In this document: positions 43,640 through 53,539 of the stretch, piece after piece
Position numbering within the stretch: the stretch's first letter is position 1
How the letters are laid out: every line of letters starts with the position of its first letter
Source of the DNA: Ceratothoa steindachneri
Lineage: Eukaryota; Arthropoda; Malacostraca; Isopoda; Cymothoidae
Reading direction: 5' to 3'
Assembly (NCBI GenBank): GCA_963969495.1
Contig: OZ018333.1
Coordinates: 91,354,207-91,418,206 of the forward strand
DNA length: 64,000 bases
Made by a program: the position numbers and the translations under genes
The notes under the pieces: generated by a model
Told to the model about the DNA's origin: nothing
Seen by the model: only the letters and a program-made list of their open reading frames with translations
The model's database searches: none

Positions 43640-44510
43640 GCCATGGAGGAGGAATTCTGTGAGGTACTCTTAGCGGTGGACGAAGTTGTCTTTCCCTTCG
43701 AAGACGGGTTGGACAGACGCACGAACTTCTTGGGATGAGAGCTAGAAGTTCTATAAAGACTGAGATGAGCAGAAGTCCAATTATCGGCCAGCTGAATTGC
43801 TTCGAATAGAGTAGAGGGTCGTCGTTCCTTGAGGAAGGCGCGCAGGTCAGAATGGAGGGAAGAAAGAAATTGGCCTAAGAAAATAAATTCTTTGAGCCCG
43901 TCAAAAGTGTTACCGACGCCGGAGGCTTCGAGCTATGCCTGAAATAATCGGGCTAGGTGAAATGAAAATTGCTGAAAGATTTCCCCCGGGGAAACCTTAG
44001 CGCTACGAAACTCGGTACGGTAGCCATCCGGAGTTTTATTGAAGACGGTAAGAAGGGTTATCTTCAAAAGGTTGTAGTCCCTGGTGACGTCCATGGGCAG
44101 GGGCGTATAAAGGATAGCAGTCTTACCGGTGAGTAGGTTTCCTAATCTCACGGCGTAACTCTCGGGTTAACTTCGAGTAATTCGGTAACCCTCTCGAATC
44201 GGTTGAGATAAGAAATAATGTCCTCGCCATCCTATAACAGGGAAAGTTTCGGACGACTCACTGGGTCAGTGAATTGAAGAGAAGTAGGTTGCTGAGGTGT
44301 GGAGATGCGAGCCAATTCAACCTCCTTCTCGGCTTGGATCTTAGCCTTCTCTGCTTCTAATTGGATTTGGGTTAGCTGAAGCTTCCGGTCTTCCTACTCC
44401 CCCCTTTTAGCCTGGCGCTCCCTTGCGCTCCTCACGTTTGAGCAATTTCAGTGCCGGTAAGGCCCAATTCGATGGCCTAATCCTTAAGTTCCTTGATGGA
44501 AGACATTGTA
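43640..44510 (-). pseudogene. Gypsy G1 gag
   Basis: The minus strand from the ATG at about 44505 reads MSSIKELKD, a charged helix (QLEAEKAKIQAEKEVELARI), then DGEDIISYLNRFERV, NLLTGKTAILYTPLP (open frame 44151-43933), GYRTEFRSAKVSPGE, and FLGQFLSSLHSDLRAFLKER. This is the capsid-type gag fold signature of Ty3-like elements, similar to a SCAN domain. Several stops interrupt it. No CCHC knuckle was found after it in this copy. Confidence 0.8.
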
Positions 44511-45016
44511 ACAAAATCGGGAAAAAGGTGACACCCCCCTAAAAAATTTAAAATAGATAAACAAAGCTAAATCAATAAAGGAATAATGGAGGCAAAGTCG
44601 ATTAATGAAAGTTAGACAATAAATATTAAGACCTCAAATAATTAAATGAATTAACTCTGCAAAGGACAAAAAATGCAATAATTACGCAAAACGTAGAAAA
44701 AAACGCAGTAAGAATTAATTAAAATACACAACAAATTATTTAAAGTTGGGGTCAAAAATAATTTTAAAAAAGGTTAAACACACGAGGGGGATCACACAAA
44801 TCCCACACAAGAGGCAATAAGCTAACCTCTTTTTAAAAAAAAACCTCAAAGTAGTTAAATGTAAGCAGTACAAAGATAATCACGGCAAGAAAGAACAAAC
44901 AAACGTGAATACGAGACGTATAGAAAACCTCAGAAGACACCCATGCCATTGTCAAAAGATTAATAAATCAATACAAACAACAGCTAAGCAGAACCATGAA
45001 AATTGAGGCCAAGGCA
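44511..45016. other. Gypsy G1 leader, AT-rich
   Basis: Non-coding, AT-rich sequence lies between the gag start and the CR1 tail. By position it should be the element's leader. I could not identify a primer-binding site. Confidence 0.45.
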
Positions 45017-47640
45017 AACCTTATTATTATTATTATTAAAGTTCCAAGCCACAACCCCAACTGGAAGAGCAAATAGCTATAAGCCCAAGGGCCCCAGCGG
45101 GGAAAGAAACCTGGTATGGAAAAAACGAAACAAAGATTAAGAAAAACATAATAAACAAATAGAAAATTAAAAAAAAAAAAAAAAAAAAAATTAAATTAAA
45201 TGCTATAATGTTAAAAATATTATAATATTATATATGTGTGGATAATGAATAAAATATTAAAGTTATAAGTTTCTGTTAATTAAAAATGTATTAGCACCCA
45301 CTTTAAATTTCTGAAGTTCCAAGGACTCAACAACAACACTAGGAAGTTCATTCCACAGTTTAGTTGTGTTAGGAATGAAACTTCTTGAAAACTGTGTTGT
45401 GTTGAATCTCATAGGCGTAAAGGCCCTACTATTGGCATTTAGTACACCTCTGGTAACTCGTTGAGGGGCATATAAATTGGGCAGATCGTGATGCAGTGGA
45501 TGATCTGCATTGTTAAAAATTTTATATAAGATGCATAAGGAGCTTATTGCTCGCCTGTGCCACAGATCAACTTTGAGGTCAGGAATTAAAAATTTTATTG
45601 CTCTCAAATTTTTATCTAATAAATTAAGATAAGAGTTGGCTGCCGAACTCCAAACAGGGGCGCAATATTCAAAACACGGAAGAATAAAAGCATTAAAACA
45701 ATTTTTAAGAACAGTCTGCTCTCCAAATACTTTGTAAGATTTCCTCAAAATGCCAATTTTTTGAGCAATAGAGGAGGAAATAGATCGAATGTGATTCTCA
45801 AAAGTAAACCTAGAGTCAAGCATAACTCCAAGCAACTTAAAAGAATCACATATGGAGATGGGAATGTTATTTATTAAAAGATCTGGATGGGGAGGATCTA
45901 GTGTTCTGGATCTGCTAACAATCATACTCTGGGTTTTCTTTGCATTTAACTTCATGCCCCATGAAGTGCACCAAACATTTATCTTAGCCAGATCTCTATT
46001 TAAAGACTCTGCAACCGATGCTCTCAACTCAGGAGATGGGACTGGGGCTATTAGAGTAGCATCATCAGCATAGGCTATAAGTCTATTTTCCAGTCCAAAC
46101 CAGATATCATGGGTATATAATATAAACAGTAGAGGACCAAGAACACTGCCTTGTGGTACACCAGATAGCACCTCTCTCTCATCACTAAAATTATTGTCAA
46201 CATAAACCTTTTGATGTCGATTTGTTAAAAATTGTTCAATAATATTTAAAAATACACCACCTACTCCCAACTGCTTCAACTTAAATATCAGGGCCTTATG
46301 ATTGACACAGTCAAATGCGGCACTGAAATCCAGGCCAACTAAGCGAACTTCTTGACCAGAGTCTAATGATTTTTGGACAATGGTGGAGACTGTGAGAAGT
46401 GCATCACAAGTGCTCAGACCCTTACGAAATCCAAACTGTAAAAAGGGAAACAGACGATTAAGCTCGGCAAATGTACTTAAACGTTTAGCTAGTAAACGTT
46501 CAAAAATCTTAGATAGAACAGGAGTTATAGAAATGGGCCTATATTCAGTAGGGTTAAAACTACCACTTGCACTTTTACATAGTGGAATGATGTTACCAAT
46601 TCTCCAACATTCGCAAAAACTACCACTCCTCGCCAGCTTCCGAAGAATAACGGAAAGCTTGGGAGCCAAATACTCTGCAGTTTTCTTAAAGAATAAAGGG
46701 AATGTACCATTTGGGTCAGTACCACCATAAGCATCCAGATCAAGAAGTAACTGTTTTACTTCACTTGAACGGAAAGCAATCTTGTTTAACCTTGGTTCAG
46801 AGAAACAAGTGTCAGGTAGAGTTAGATTCCCATTACTTTGTTTATTATCAAAAACATCAGCCAACAGTGTTGCCTTTTCTTCAGGACTATGGGTAATGGA
46901 ACCATCAGGTTTAAGAAGGGGTGGCATAGATGAATCATTCCCAAAAAGAGCAGACTTGAGAGTGGTCCAGAATTTGTGGGAATTTGCTGTGCGCTGAAGA
47001 GTTCCCTTTGTGGTAGTATTGAATTCAACTTCAGCATTATTATATACCCTCTGAGCTGCTGTTCTGTAGTGCACATAATTATCCCATAGAAAGGCAGATC
47101 TACTCCCCTTCCACAGGTTGTAGGCTTCTTGTTTCTGCATATGAGCCCTCTTACAGTCATCATTAAACCAGGCTTTGTCCTTAGTGCGATATCTGATCAT
47201 ACGGAATGGAACATGTCTATCAATAATTGAAACAATTTTATCATTCAAAATACGAACTGCTTCAACCTCCTTATATATTAGTGGCCAGTTGATCCGGGAG
47301 ATATCATTTAATATATTGCACCAGTCTACTTGAGATTTGATGAATACTTTGCTTGTATGAGCTATATTAGGAATAGATTGCTCAATACAGATAGTTATAG
47401 AAATTGCACAGTGGTCAGAAGTTCCCATAGGAGGATCAACAGCACTTGTAACGACTCCAGGGGAATCAGTGAAAACCAAGTCAAGGCAGTTCCCAGATGA
47501 ATGGGTAGGCTCCCTAATGACTTGCGCAAGGGCTAACAGAATCCTATGCACAGTAGGAATTCTCTTCCGGACCACAGACAGTGAATGCGCGTTCGAGGCG
47601 ACTTAAACACCCAGGCGGATAAGCGCCACAATCTAAACTG
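45017..47640 (-). mobile_element. CR1/L2-type LINE, 5'-truncated, well preserved
   Basis: The minus strand carries a long intact RT frame and a 3' UTR that ends in a TTA repeat (45029-45040) after GGGCCCTTGGGCTTATAGC and GGGGTTGTGGCTTGG. CR1 and L2 elements typically end in a short tandem repeat instead of poly(A). I recall similar 3' ends in decapod DNA. The 5' end is truncated within the endonuclease near 47600-47640. It sits directly beside gypsy LTR copy 2 and apparently inserted into or next to it. Confidence 0.85.
45263..47575 (-). CDS. CR1/L2-type ORF2 (partial endonuclease and complete RT)
   Basis: The 770-codon frame has no stops. Residues 1-60 are the end of the endonuclease, with THSSGNCLDLVFTDSPG and GTSDHCAI. 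The RT spans about residues 300-600: EYRPISITPVLSKIFERLL (344-362), the first catalytic Asp in LDFSAAFD (415-422), SGVPQGSVLGPLLF (471-484) and AYADD (501-505), so all three acidic residues are intact. The C-terminus has CFNAFILPCFEYCAPVWSS and ends in NRNL. The endonuclease N-terminal half is missing. RT copies element RNA at a nicked target. The intact frame suggests recent insertion; the Met at 47575 is not a true start. Confidence 0.9.
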   Translation of the reverse strand: MVRKRIPTVHRILLALAQVIREPTHSSGNCLDLVFTDSPGVVTSAVDPPMGTSDHCAISITICIEQSIPNIAHTSKVFIKSQVDWCNILNDISRINWPLIYKEVEAVRILNDKIVSIIDRHVPFRMIRYRTKDKAWFNDDCKRAHMQKQEAYNLWKGSRSAFLWDNYVHYRTAAQRVYNNAEVEFNTTTKGTLQRTANSHKFWTTLKSALFGNDSSMPPLLKPDGSITHSPEEKATLLADVFDNKQSNGNLTLPDTCFSEPRLNKIAFRSSEVKQLLLDLDAYGGTDPNGTFPLFFKKTAEYLAPKLSVILRKLARSGSFCECWRIGNIIPLCKSASGSFNPTEYRPISITPVLSKIFERLLAKRLSTFAELNRLFPFLQFGFRKGLSTCDALLTVSTIVQKSLDSGQEVRLVGLDFSAAFDCVNHKALIFKLKQLGVGGVFLNIIEQFLTNRHQKVYVDNNFSDEREVLSGVPQGSVLGPLLFILYTHDIWFGLENRLIAYADDATLIAPVPSPELRASVAESLNRDLAKINVWCTSWGMKLNAKKTQSMIVSRSRTLDPPHPDLLINNIPISICDSFKLLGVMLDSRFTFENHIRSISSSIAQKIGILRKSYKVFGEQTVLKNCFNAFILPCFEYCAPVWSSAANSYLNLLDKNLRAIKFLIPDLKVDLWHRRAISSLCILYKIFNNADHPLHHDLPNLYAPQRVTRGVLNANSRAFTPMRFNTTQFSRSFIPNTTKLWNELPSVVVESLELQKFKVGANTFLINRNL

Positions 47641-47647
47641 ACAATTG

Positions 47648-48151
47648 CCCAAAGAGGAGATGGCGAGGCGATTTGGAGAGAGCTTTTACGTGCCCAGTGT
47701 GAATGGCTTCCCAAAGGAGAACACTTACAAACATAACTGGGAGATTACAATTCGATGCAGCCGACAGAGGGGCAGCGACAACACTGGCAGGAATCAATAG
47801 CAAAAAATCCTCGCTGCACGAAGGAATCCAGTACGGGTCTCCAAAAATGAACAACGTCAAAGGTAAAAGACGGAAAACGATTCATCTGAGCAATCAGGGC
47901 AGAAATCCTCGCAACAGAATAAATTAAAAGGCCTCACGGCCCCATTTATATCCTTCAATCCGAAGGGGGAAAAGGGAAGTGGGACATAAGGGAGGGTGGG
48001 GATGAGTTGATTTCCCTACTCAAATTAGGCTGGTAAGTTACAGAGGTTTAAGCTAAAAATGGTAGCCTCGAAGCGGGTCGACCTGCAAAGAAACACCGTA
48101 AACTATGGTGAGAAAGGGAAGGCATGGGAATACGAGGGCCTACCCTTTACA
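47648..48151 (-). repeat. Gypsy LTR copy 2
   Basis: This is a direct repeat of 40458-40954, again with TGT at its 5' end in the minus orientation, the TATAAATGGGGCCGTGAG motif and a G-rich tract upstream (CCAGGGGGTTAC). It could be the 5' LTR of G1 interrupted by the CR1, or the 3' LTR of another element. Confidence 0.65.
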
Positions 48152-48859
48152 GTAACCCCCTGGGACGAAAGTTTATTCTTTAGTCTCGAGACATGATACT
48201 GCAGTAATTAGTTGGAGCGAATCACTCTGTTAACAAAATTAAGGCGAGGGTGGTGCACAATTGAAAACGGGAGCTGCGAAAGGGACTACAAATCGCCACT
48301 ACCACGCGCCCACATACAGTGGGGCGCACCACAGCAGGAATCAAACTCCTCATTCAAATAAAGCACGTCCAATTTATAAAGCAGAGACCTGGAACTGGAA
48401 TTCAGCACCTGCAAAATGAGGCTAATCCAAATCAGGATCTCTCTTTTTCTGTGAAGGGATATAACAAACGCGGAAAAGAGGACTTGGGAACAGGCGTAAT
48501 ATAAAGCAAAGTATAAAAGAGGGTGCGAACTCGCGCAGCGCAGTCACTGTCTACCGTCGCTACCCCTACTCGGGGCGTGGGCACAACCAGGAGGGTAAGC
48601 CCGTCGACCCCTCACCCAACGATCGTTTTAAAAATGGCCGTCCAGCCTCGGAAATTTACCGGTTTGGAAAACAAAGAGTGCCACTCAGGCCCAGGCACCT
48701 ACCGCCTAGTACAGGCAGGACCCAGCCACGGGGTTGCGTCCCCTGACGGACAGCTCTGATACACTGAGATCACTAAACAAACGTAGATGGAAAGAATATG
48801 CAGGGTGAAAAAGAATTGGTACAGAAGACGAAGTAGGAGTTAGTGGAAGAAGAAAAGGA
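48152..48859. other. No certain gene; possible gypsy pol end and a TATA-like site
   Basis: On the minus strand, 48160-48260 reads FSIVHHPRLNFVNRVIRS and YHVSRLKNKLSS around a stop, which could be the end of a gypsy integrase leading into the LTR; this is weak. On the plus strand AAGTATAAAAGAGGG (48506-48520) is a TATA-like site before a GC-rich stretch with a short open frame (48523-48759). I cannot assign it to a gene. Confidence 0.3.
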
Positions 48860-50000
48860 ATGCCAAGCTGGGGCCAGGCGGGGCGCTGAGTCCCGTCAGC
48901 ACGGCGGCCAGTAGAGCAAATCGCCGTGCACCTTACGGGGAAGGGTGGAGGGCTTTGATGCTGTGAAGCTGCTCCAATGATGGGAGATGAGAAGGTAAAG
49001 GTAAAGTTTTCACTATTGGCATGGGGACCCTATGATTATCACGGGGCGTGAAAGCTCATCACCCCACGCAGGAGCCCACCCTGCGAGGGGTGAACATGGA
49101 GCCAGCTGCCGCCATTTAGGATCAGACTTTTGCGCCCAGTGGCCAGGCAGACCTTCGTGATGGCAGCTTCATTTGGGCTGGGCGCAAAATTGATAGACAA
49201 TGAAAGGAGAGAGAAAGGGGGTGTTAGTATAGGTGGCGCGATAACCGATAAATCGATAAAGATAACCTTATCGGTGATAACCGATAATAGATAATTGGCG
49301 ATGAATCTATCGCCCCTAAGGTGATAACCGATAAATCGATAAATCCAAAATTATAATACAATAATGGTTATTGACTATATATAGGGTTATTTATAATAAA
49401 ATAGTAAAAATATTTGAATACCGTTTCTTAATTCCTTACCTGGTGAGGCTCTCCTTCTTCTCCTTATAGGTTTTGAGGATCCTCCTCCCAGCTCAGACCT
49501 ACCTATTTCTGCCTCCAAGGCACGCGCGTCTCCCCTCTGTGCTAAACTAGAACAAAAAACTGAAATTATCGATTATCGCTAGTTTGGAACGAAAATTATC
49601 GGCGATACCAATGAATCGATAACGCGGGGGAAAAAATATCGGATAACCGATAACCCGATATCGTTATCGCGATAACACCCACCTATGGATGTTAGGGAGG
49701 TAAGAGTGGAGGTGAAGCAGGTTTTCAAAAATCCATCACCCTAAAACGGATCTAAGGGGTGAGGGAGAGTTGCCCCCCCCCCCCTCAGCTCCGATCCGTG
49801 AAGGTTGGGTGAGAGGAACCTGGTCGGTATCTACCCTGTGAAATTCGAGGCCGATCAGAGAAAAATGTGGGAGAGGTTGTACGGAAAGTGAGGGAGAGGG
49901 GTAAGAAGAAAGGAGAAGTGGTTAATCTGGGGCCGGACGGGGCGCTGAGGACCCTTAGCACTGTGGATGGCAAGTGTAACAGGCTACACAGGGTATTCCC
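48860..50000 (-). mobile_element. LINE-A 5' UTR copies, minus strand (fragment J), interrupted by a MITE
   Basis: The reverse complement of 49690-50000 matches the LINE-A 5' UTR (CCCCGTCCGGCCCCAG, CAACCTCTCCCACA). The match resumes at 48970-49228 (AATGGCGGCAGCTGGCTCC, GGGGTGATGAGC). A further piece at 48860-48960 repeats the beginning of the 5' UTR (GCACGGCGATTTGC), so two tandem copies are present. The break at 49229-49688 is an inserted DNA element. Confidence 0.75.
49229..49688. mobile_element. MITE rich in GATAA/TTATC palindromes
   Basis: The insert of about 460 bp interrupts a LINE-A 5' UTR. Its ends are inverted: ATAGGTGG on the left and CCACCTAT on the right, continuing into inverted CGCGATAAC and GTTATCGCG. 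Flanks share TGTTAG (left 49222-49227, right 49690-49695), which is compatible with a 6- to 8-bp target duplication. Both subterminal regions are packed with CGATAA, ACCGATAA and TTATCG words. There is no coding capacity. By target length it may belong to hAT, but this is uncertain. Confidence 0.7.
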
Positions 50001-52540
50001 TTACGGGTGAAAACCTCTTGGGTGTCACAGGACCTGTTTCAAACCCTCACAAGAGACCCTCTGCCGGCACCCCCTTCAATCGATCGAGGACAACCAGGGA
50101 GGGGCAGGGAGGAAGTCCAAGGATCAGAAACCTTTAGAGCGATTTCTAGGATGGGGACAATTGGGACTTTCTGGCCTGGAACGGACAGAGGCAAATGGTC
50201 CCAAAATATTAAGGAGTCTACTAGTTTGAGAGAGAGACCGATGTGTAGTACCAGGGACAACCAAAAGGTGGTTCCCTCAAAGGTCCTGGAAGTCAAAATA
50301 AGGAGTGTGAGGAAGCAGCGGTTCGTTGTCCTGTTTCAAGCGGAGCATCCACACAACACGGACGAATCTCTCGAGATAGAAAGAACCAACCATCAACCAC
50401 AACATACACTAAGGTTGCTTCCTCGAATGTTTAGGGGGTGGGGCGAGTTTGCTTTTAATATATTTCATTTGGGGAGTACTTTTAGTACTCAATTTGGTCC
50501 CTTTTTTTCTCTCAAAAAATATCGCTGAATTAAGCGAATAAAAATGGGCTCAAATATCGAAGAAATCCGCCTTCGACGATTGGATCTTTCCTTAATATAA
50601 TTTACTTCCTTTTTTGTGCATCGATTTAATTACTTCTCTTTTTGTTTGTTCTTTATTACCGGTAGAGAGGGGAGGGGAGGAGAGGGGGTGACTGCCAATT
50701 CAGGGATATGTGGCCCCGTTCGGGAATAGGAATAGGGAGATGGAGGCGGGAAAACACAACGAGGAAAGGGGTACTGATAAGGGACACGAAGGAGAACCGG
50801 ATTTTGTTGAACAAAAATATAAAGAAAATCAACGAGGGCATCCCAACCAAGGTTGGTAGGAGGAGATCGGGGGTATTTTATTTTACTAGTTCCCGGCATC
50901 CGTGGCGTCGAGGGCACTGCTACCCAGGAGGGGGTGCGGAGATTCAAATGCCTCAAGTGTGCAATAGACGCCACCGGGACCTCACTGTTCTCTGGTTCAT
51001 CAATTTATTATCCTTTATTATTCATATTTATCTTTTTATTTGAAAATCTATTTTCGGATTACGAAGGCAAAATTTGTGAGAGATAGAAAGCAAGAATAGC
51101 TCAGAGGAGACTACTTGGGGTGATACTTAGAACAAAGAGGCTACCCCCCTTCTGATGGGTGTAGATGCGTGACAATATTTGCGAACCTGACCAGGAAGAT
51201 GCCTCTTAAGGGTGGCTGAATCCGCATGGGTCTGGGCACTGGGCAGCCTCCCACCGCACGCAGGGAAAAGGAATGCGAACAGCGGAGGGAGGCAAAAATC
51301 GGACCAGATACAAAGACCGAGAAATCAAATCCAATTTTCTTTACTGAGGACTCGAATGTCTCTTACTGGTCGTAGTTATGGACAAATGAATTTCCCGTTT
51401 CTTAAGGGGATAACAAAGACACATTTCCAGTTGAGGTGGGTAGGTAGGGGTCGACACAAAGGGGACAAGGTACGAACCAGTAGCGGCATGGTGTCCGCCC
51501 GTCTTTAAAAAATGTCCCAATTAGGGGAATAATTTTGACTTCGATTTAAATCGAGCTTCTAGATTGACTCCCTATTCTACCATTTAGATCTAGGGTGAAA
51601 TTGACTCATAATTACGGTACTCACTTGTAACAAGGGTATTTCTACACTATAAGATTAAAAAATAAAGGAAACAATAGTACACAGACTGGGTCTTGAACAA
51701 GGAATGAAGATAGAGCATCTAAAGGTTACACGGTAGAAGGCAGCTGCTGATTCGCTATAAGAAACGGGCAATAAACACAATGAAACCTCTCATGGCTGGA
51801 CAATAGTTCTCCTAAAATGGAAAGAGCCGTAATATGAACTAAATTTGATTCCTTTTAAATTAAATGCGAATATTATAATTAATTCTAAGCAACCAACGAA
51901 TCGTTACCGTATTTTCTGACGAGACAATTTTTGAATTTCTATCATTGATTTTTCCAGGGTTTTTACGTGGAATTTCGTGGAAAACCAAATGTTTGACTCC
52001 GCTGAACACGCATTAAACTTCTCGAACTCTTTGGAAATAAAATAAAGAACATGAATTTATATAATATACATTTATAATTAGTAAAAGGAAGGTTTCAATA
52101 TATTGTCTATACACGTTCTAGAAAGGGGTAAAATGCCCTGGTCCTAGGACTGCCAAGGAGACTCGCTGCAGCAATTACGTGAATAGAAATATCGGTGCAA
52201 AACATTTGATTTGGCCAAATAAACCCCGGAAAACGCGATTTTGCCCCATCATTTCCCTCGATCTTCAATCCCTGTGACGTAATGAAAGTCGTCAGAAAAA
52301 GAAAACCATTTTAAAGACTAAGAAAATTTTTTACTCAAGATTATACCAGGACAGGCAAAGGACAGAAGTTGAAAATAGGCGTTTCCTCAAAATCCCTCTT
52401 CCTCTGCCCATCCCGGATTTAGAGGTGGCGCCCTCGCACATACAAATGGCGGTATCCTACAACTATACATACGAGGATGTCCTCAGGGGGCAACACTGGG
52501 TATATTATGTAGTCCATACAAAGCTAAGGGTTCCAAAACA
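50001..52540. other. 2.5 kb with nothing recognised
   Basis: The longest open frames (50007-50528 on the plus strand, 50630-50974 on the minus strand) have no recognisable domain, splice context or homologue elsewhere in the window. Composition shifts from GC-balanced at 50.0-51.5 kb to AT-rich at 51.5-52.3 kb. The minus-strand frame ends in a low-complexity part. It may be unique host sequence or a highly diverged element. Confidence 0.4.
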
Positions 52541-52800
52541 TGTAGGGTGGGTGGGGGAACACCGACCTATTAGTAGAAAAACCTGCATAAAAAAATCCAT
52601 TTTGTACCTGCGCGAGTGCAAACTGTGCCCCAAACAAATTTCACAACATGGCCCACCTATCACAACATGGCCCACCTATGATATACTCATAAATCCTCAA
52701 CTCAGAAAATAAGTGTCATTTTTGGCACTTCAAAATTTGGGGGGACCTCGGTCGGTGTTCCCCCACCGCAGGGGAACACCGACCGGAGTGTGGGGAAACA
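52541..52800. repeat. GGTCGGTGTTCCCC motifs with a hairpin
   Basis: GGGGGAACACCGACC occurs at 52553-52567. At 52748-52788 CGGTCGGTGTTCCCC is followed after about 7 bases by its reverse complement GGGGAACACCGACCG, giving a perfect 15-bp stem. The same motif recurs on the far side of the pogo pseudogene (56286, 56606 and 56967). Confidence 0.8.
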
Positions 52801-53062
52801 TCCACCCTTATTTTTAAAGCTCATAGAACAAAAAAAACATTGTTTTACTTTGCCTGAAATCAACATATATGATAACCCTAGCTCCCCCCCCCCCATCATT
52901 ATTAAGTGATGAAATGAAAGATAATCACATAAAAAACAACATTTAAATGACAAAACAAAATTAACTTTGGCAGACAAATATAATTTTTGGAATTTTTATG
53001 TAATTTTATGAATTATTAAAAACTATTTGAACCATAGAGGGAATTTAAGACACCTTAAAGTA

Positions 53063-53431
53063 CAGGGGTTGGACACAATAATGGAAACATTAACTAATGC
53101 ACCCATTCACACCAAAAAAGTTTCTAAAACTTATTTAAAATGCTTGAAAATGACGTTGAACACATATTGGTCTCCATAATTCACAGATCTTGCCATAATC
53201 AAGTTTTTTTGTGTAAATTGGAGCAAAAACTAGGGGATATATTCCCTCTAAAAGGCGTCTACGAAGGAGCTAGAGCAGGTTTCAGCCGAAACCAGTTAAA
53301 TCCGTATAGATACAGCACAAAACTGTATGAATCCATTGGTCGGCGTATTGAATCTATTTATACTGCTAATGGGGAGGGGACTCAAAAGTCAGTAATTTAA
53401 TTAATGTTTCCATTATTTTTTCCAACCCCTG
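53063..53431. mobile_element. Tc1-type MITE (369 bp)
   Basis: The left end CAGGGGTTGGACACAATA and the right end (inverted CCATTATTTTTTCCAACCCC) form terminal repeats of about 35 bp, continuing through TAATGGAAACATTA. TA flanks both sides. A 86-codon frame inside (53140-53400) has no transposase motif, although its first part may derive from a transposase-adjacent region. The repeat resembles the left end of the Tc1 element at 8964, so a related transposase probably moved it. Confidence 0.88.
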
Positions 53432-53539
53432 TATATTTGAGCCATTTATAGCCTAATTACATACAATTAGAGGGAATTCAAGACATAAAACTATATACAA
53501 ATAAATACCTTAGCCTGTAGTCTACTACAGGCTCAGAAA

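Noticed and set aside
45852..46997. Plus-strand open frames of up to 116 codons
   Set aside because: They lie antisense to the continuous CR1 RT frame and contain no domain of their own.
48506..48759. Host promoter (TATAAAAG) with a short gene
   Set aside because: The TATA-like site is isolated, the downstream frame has no known motif, and retroelement remains lie on both sides. The evidence is too weak.
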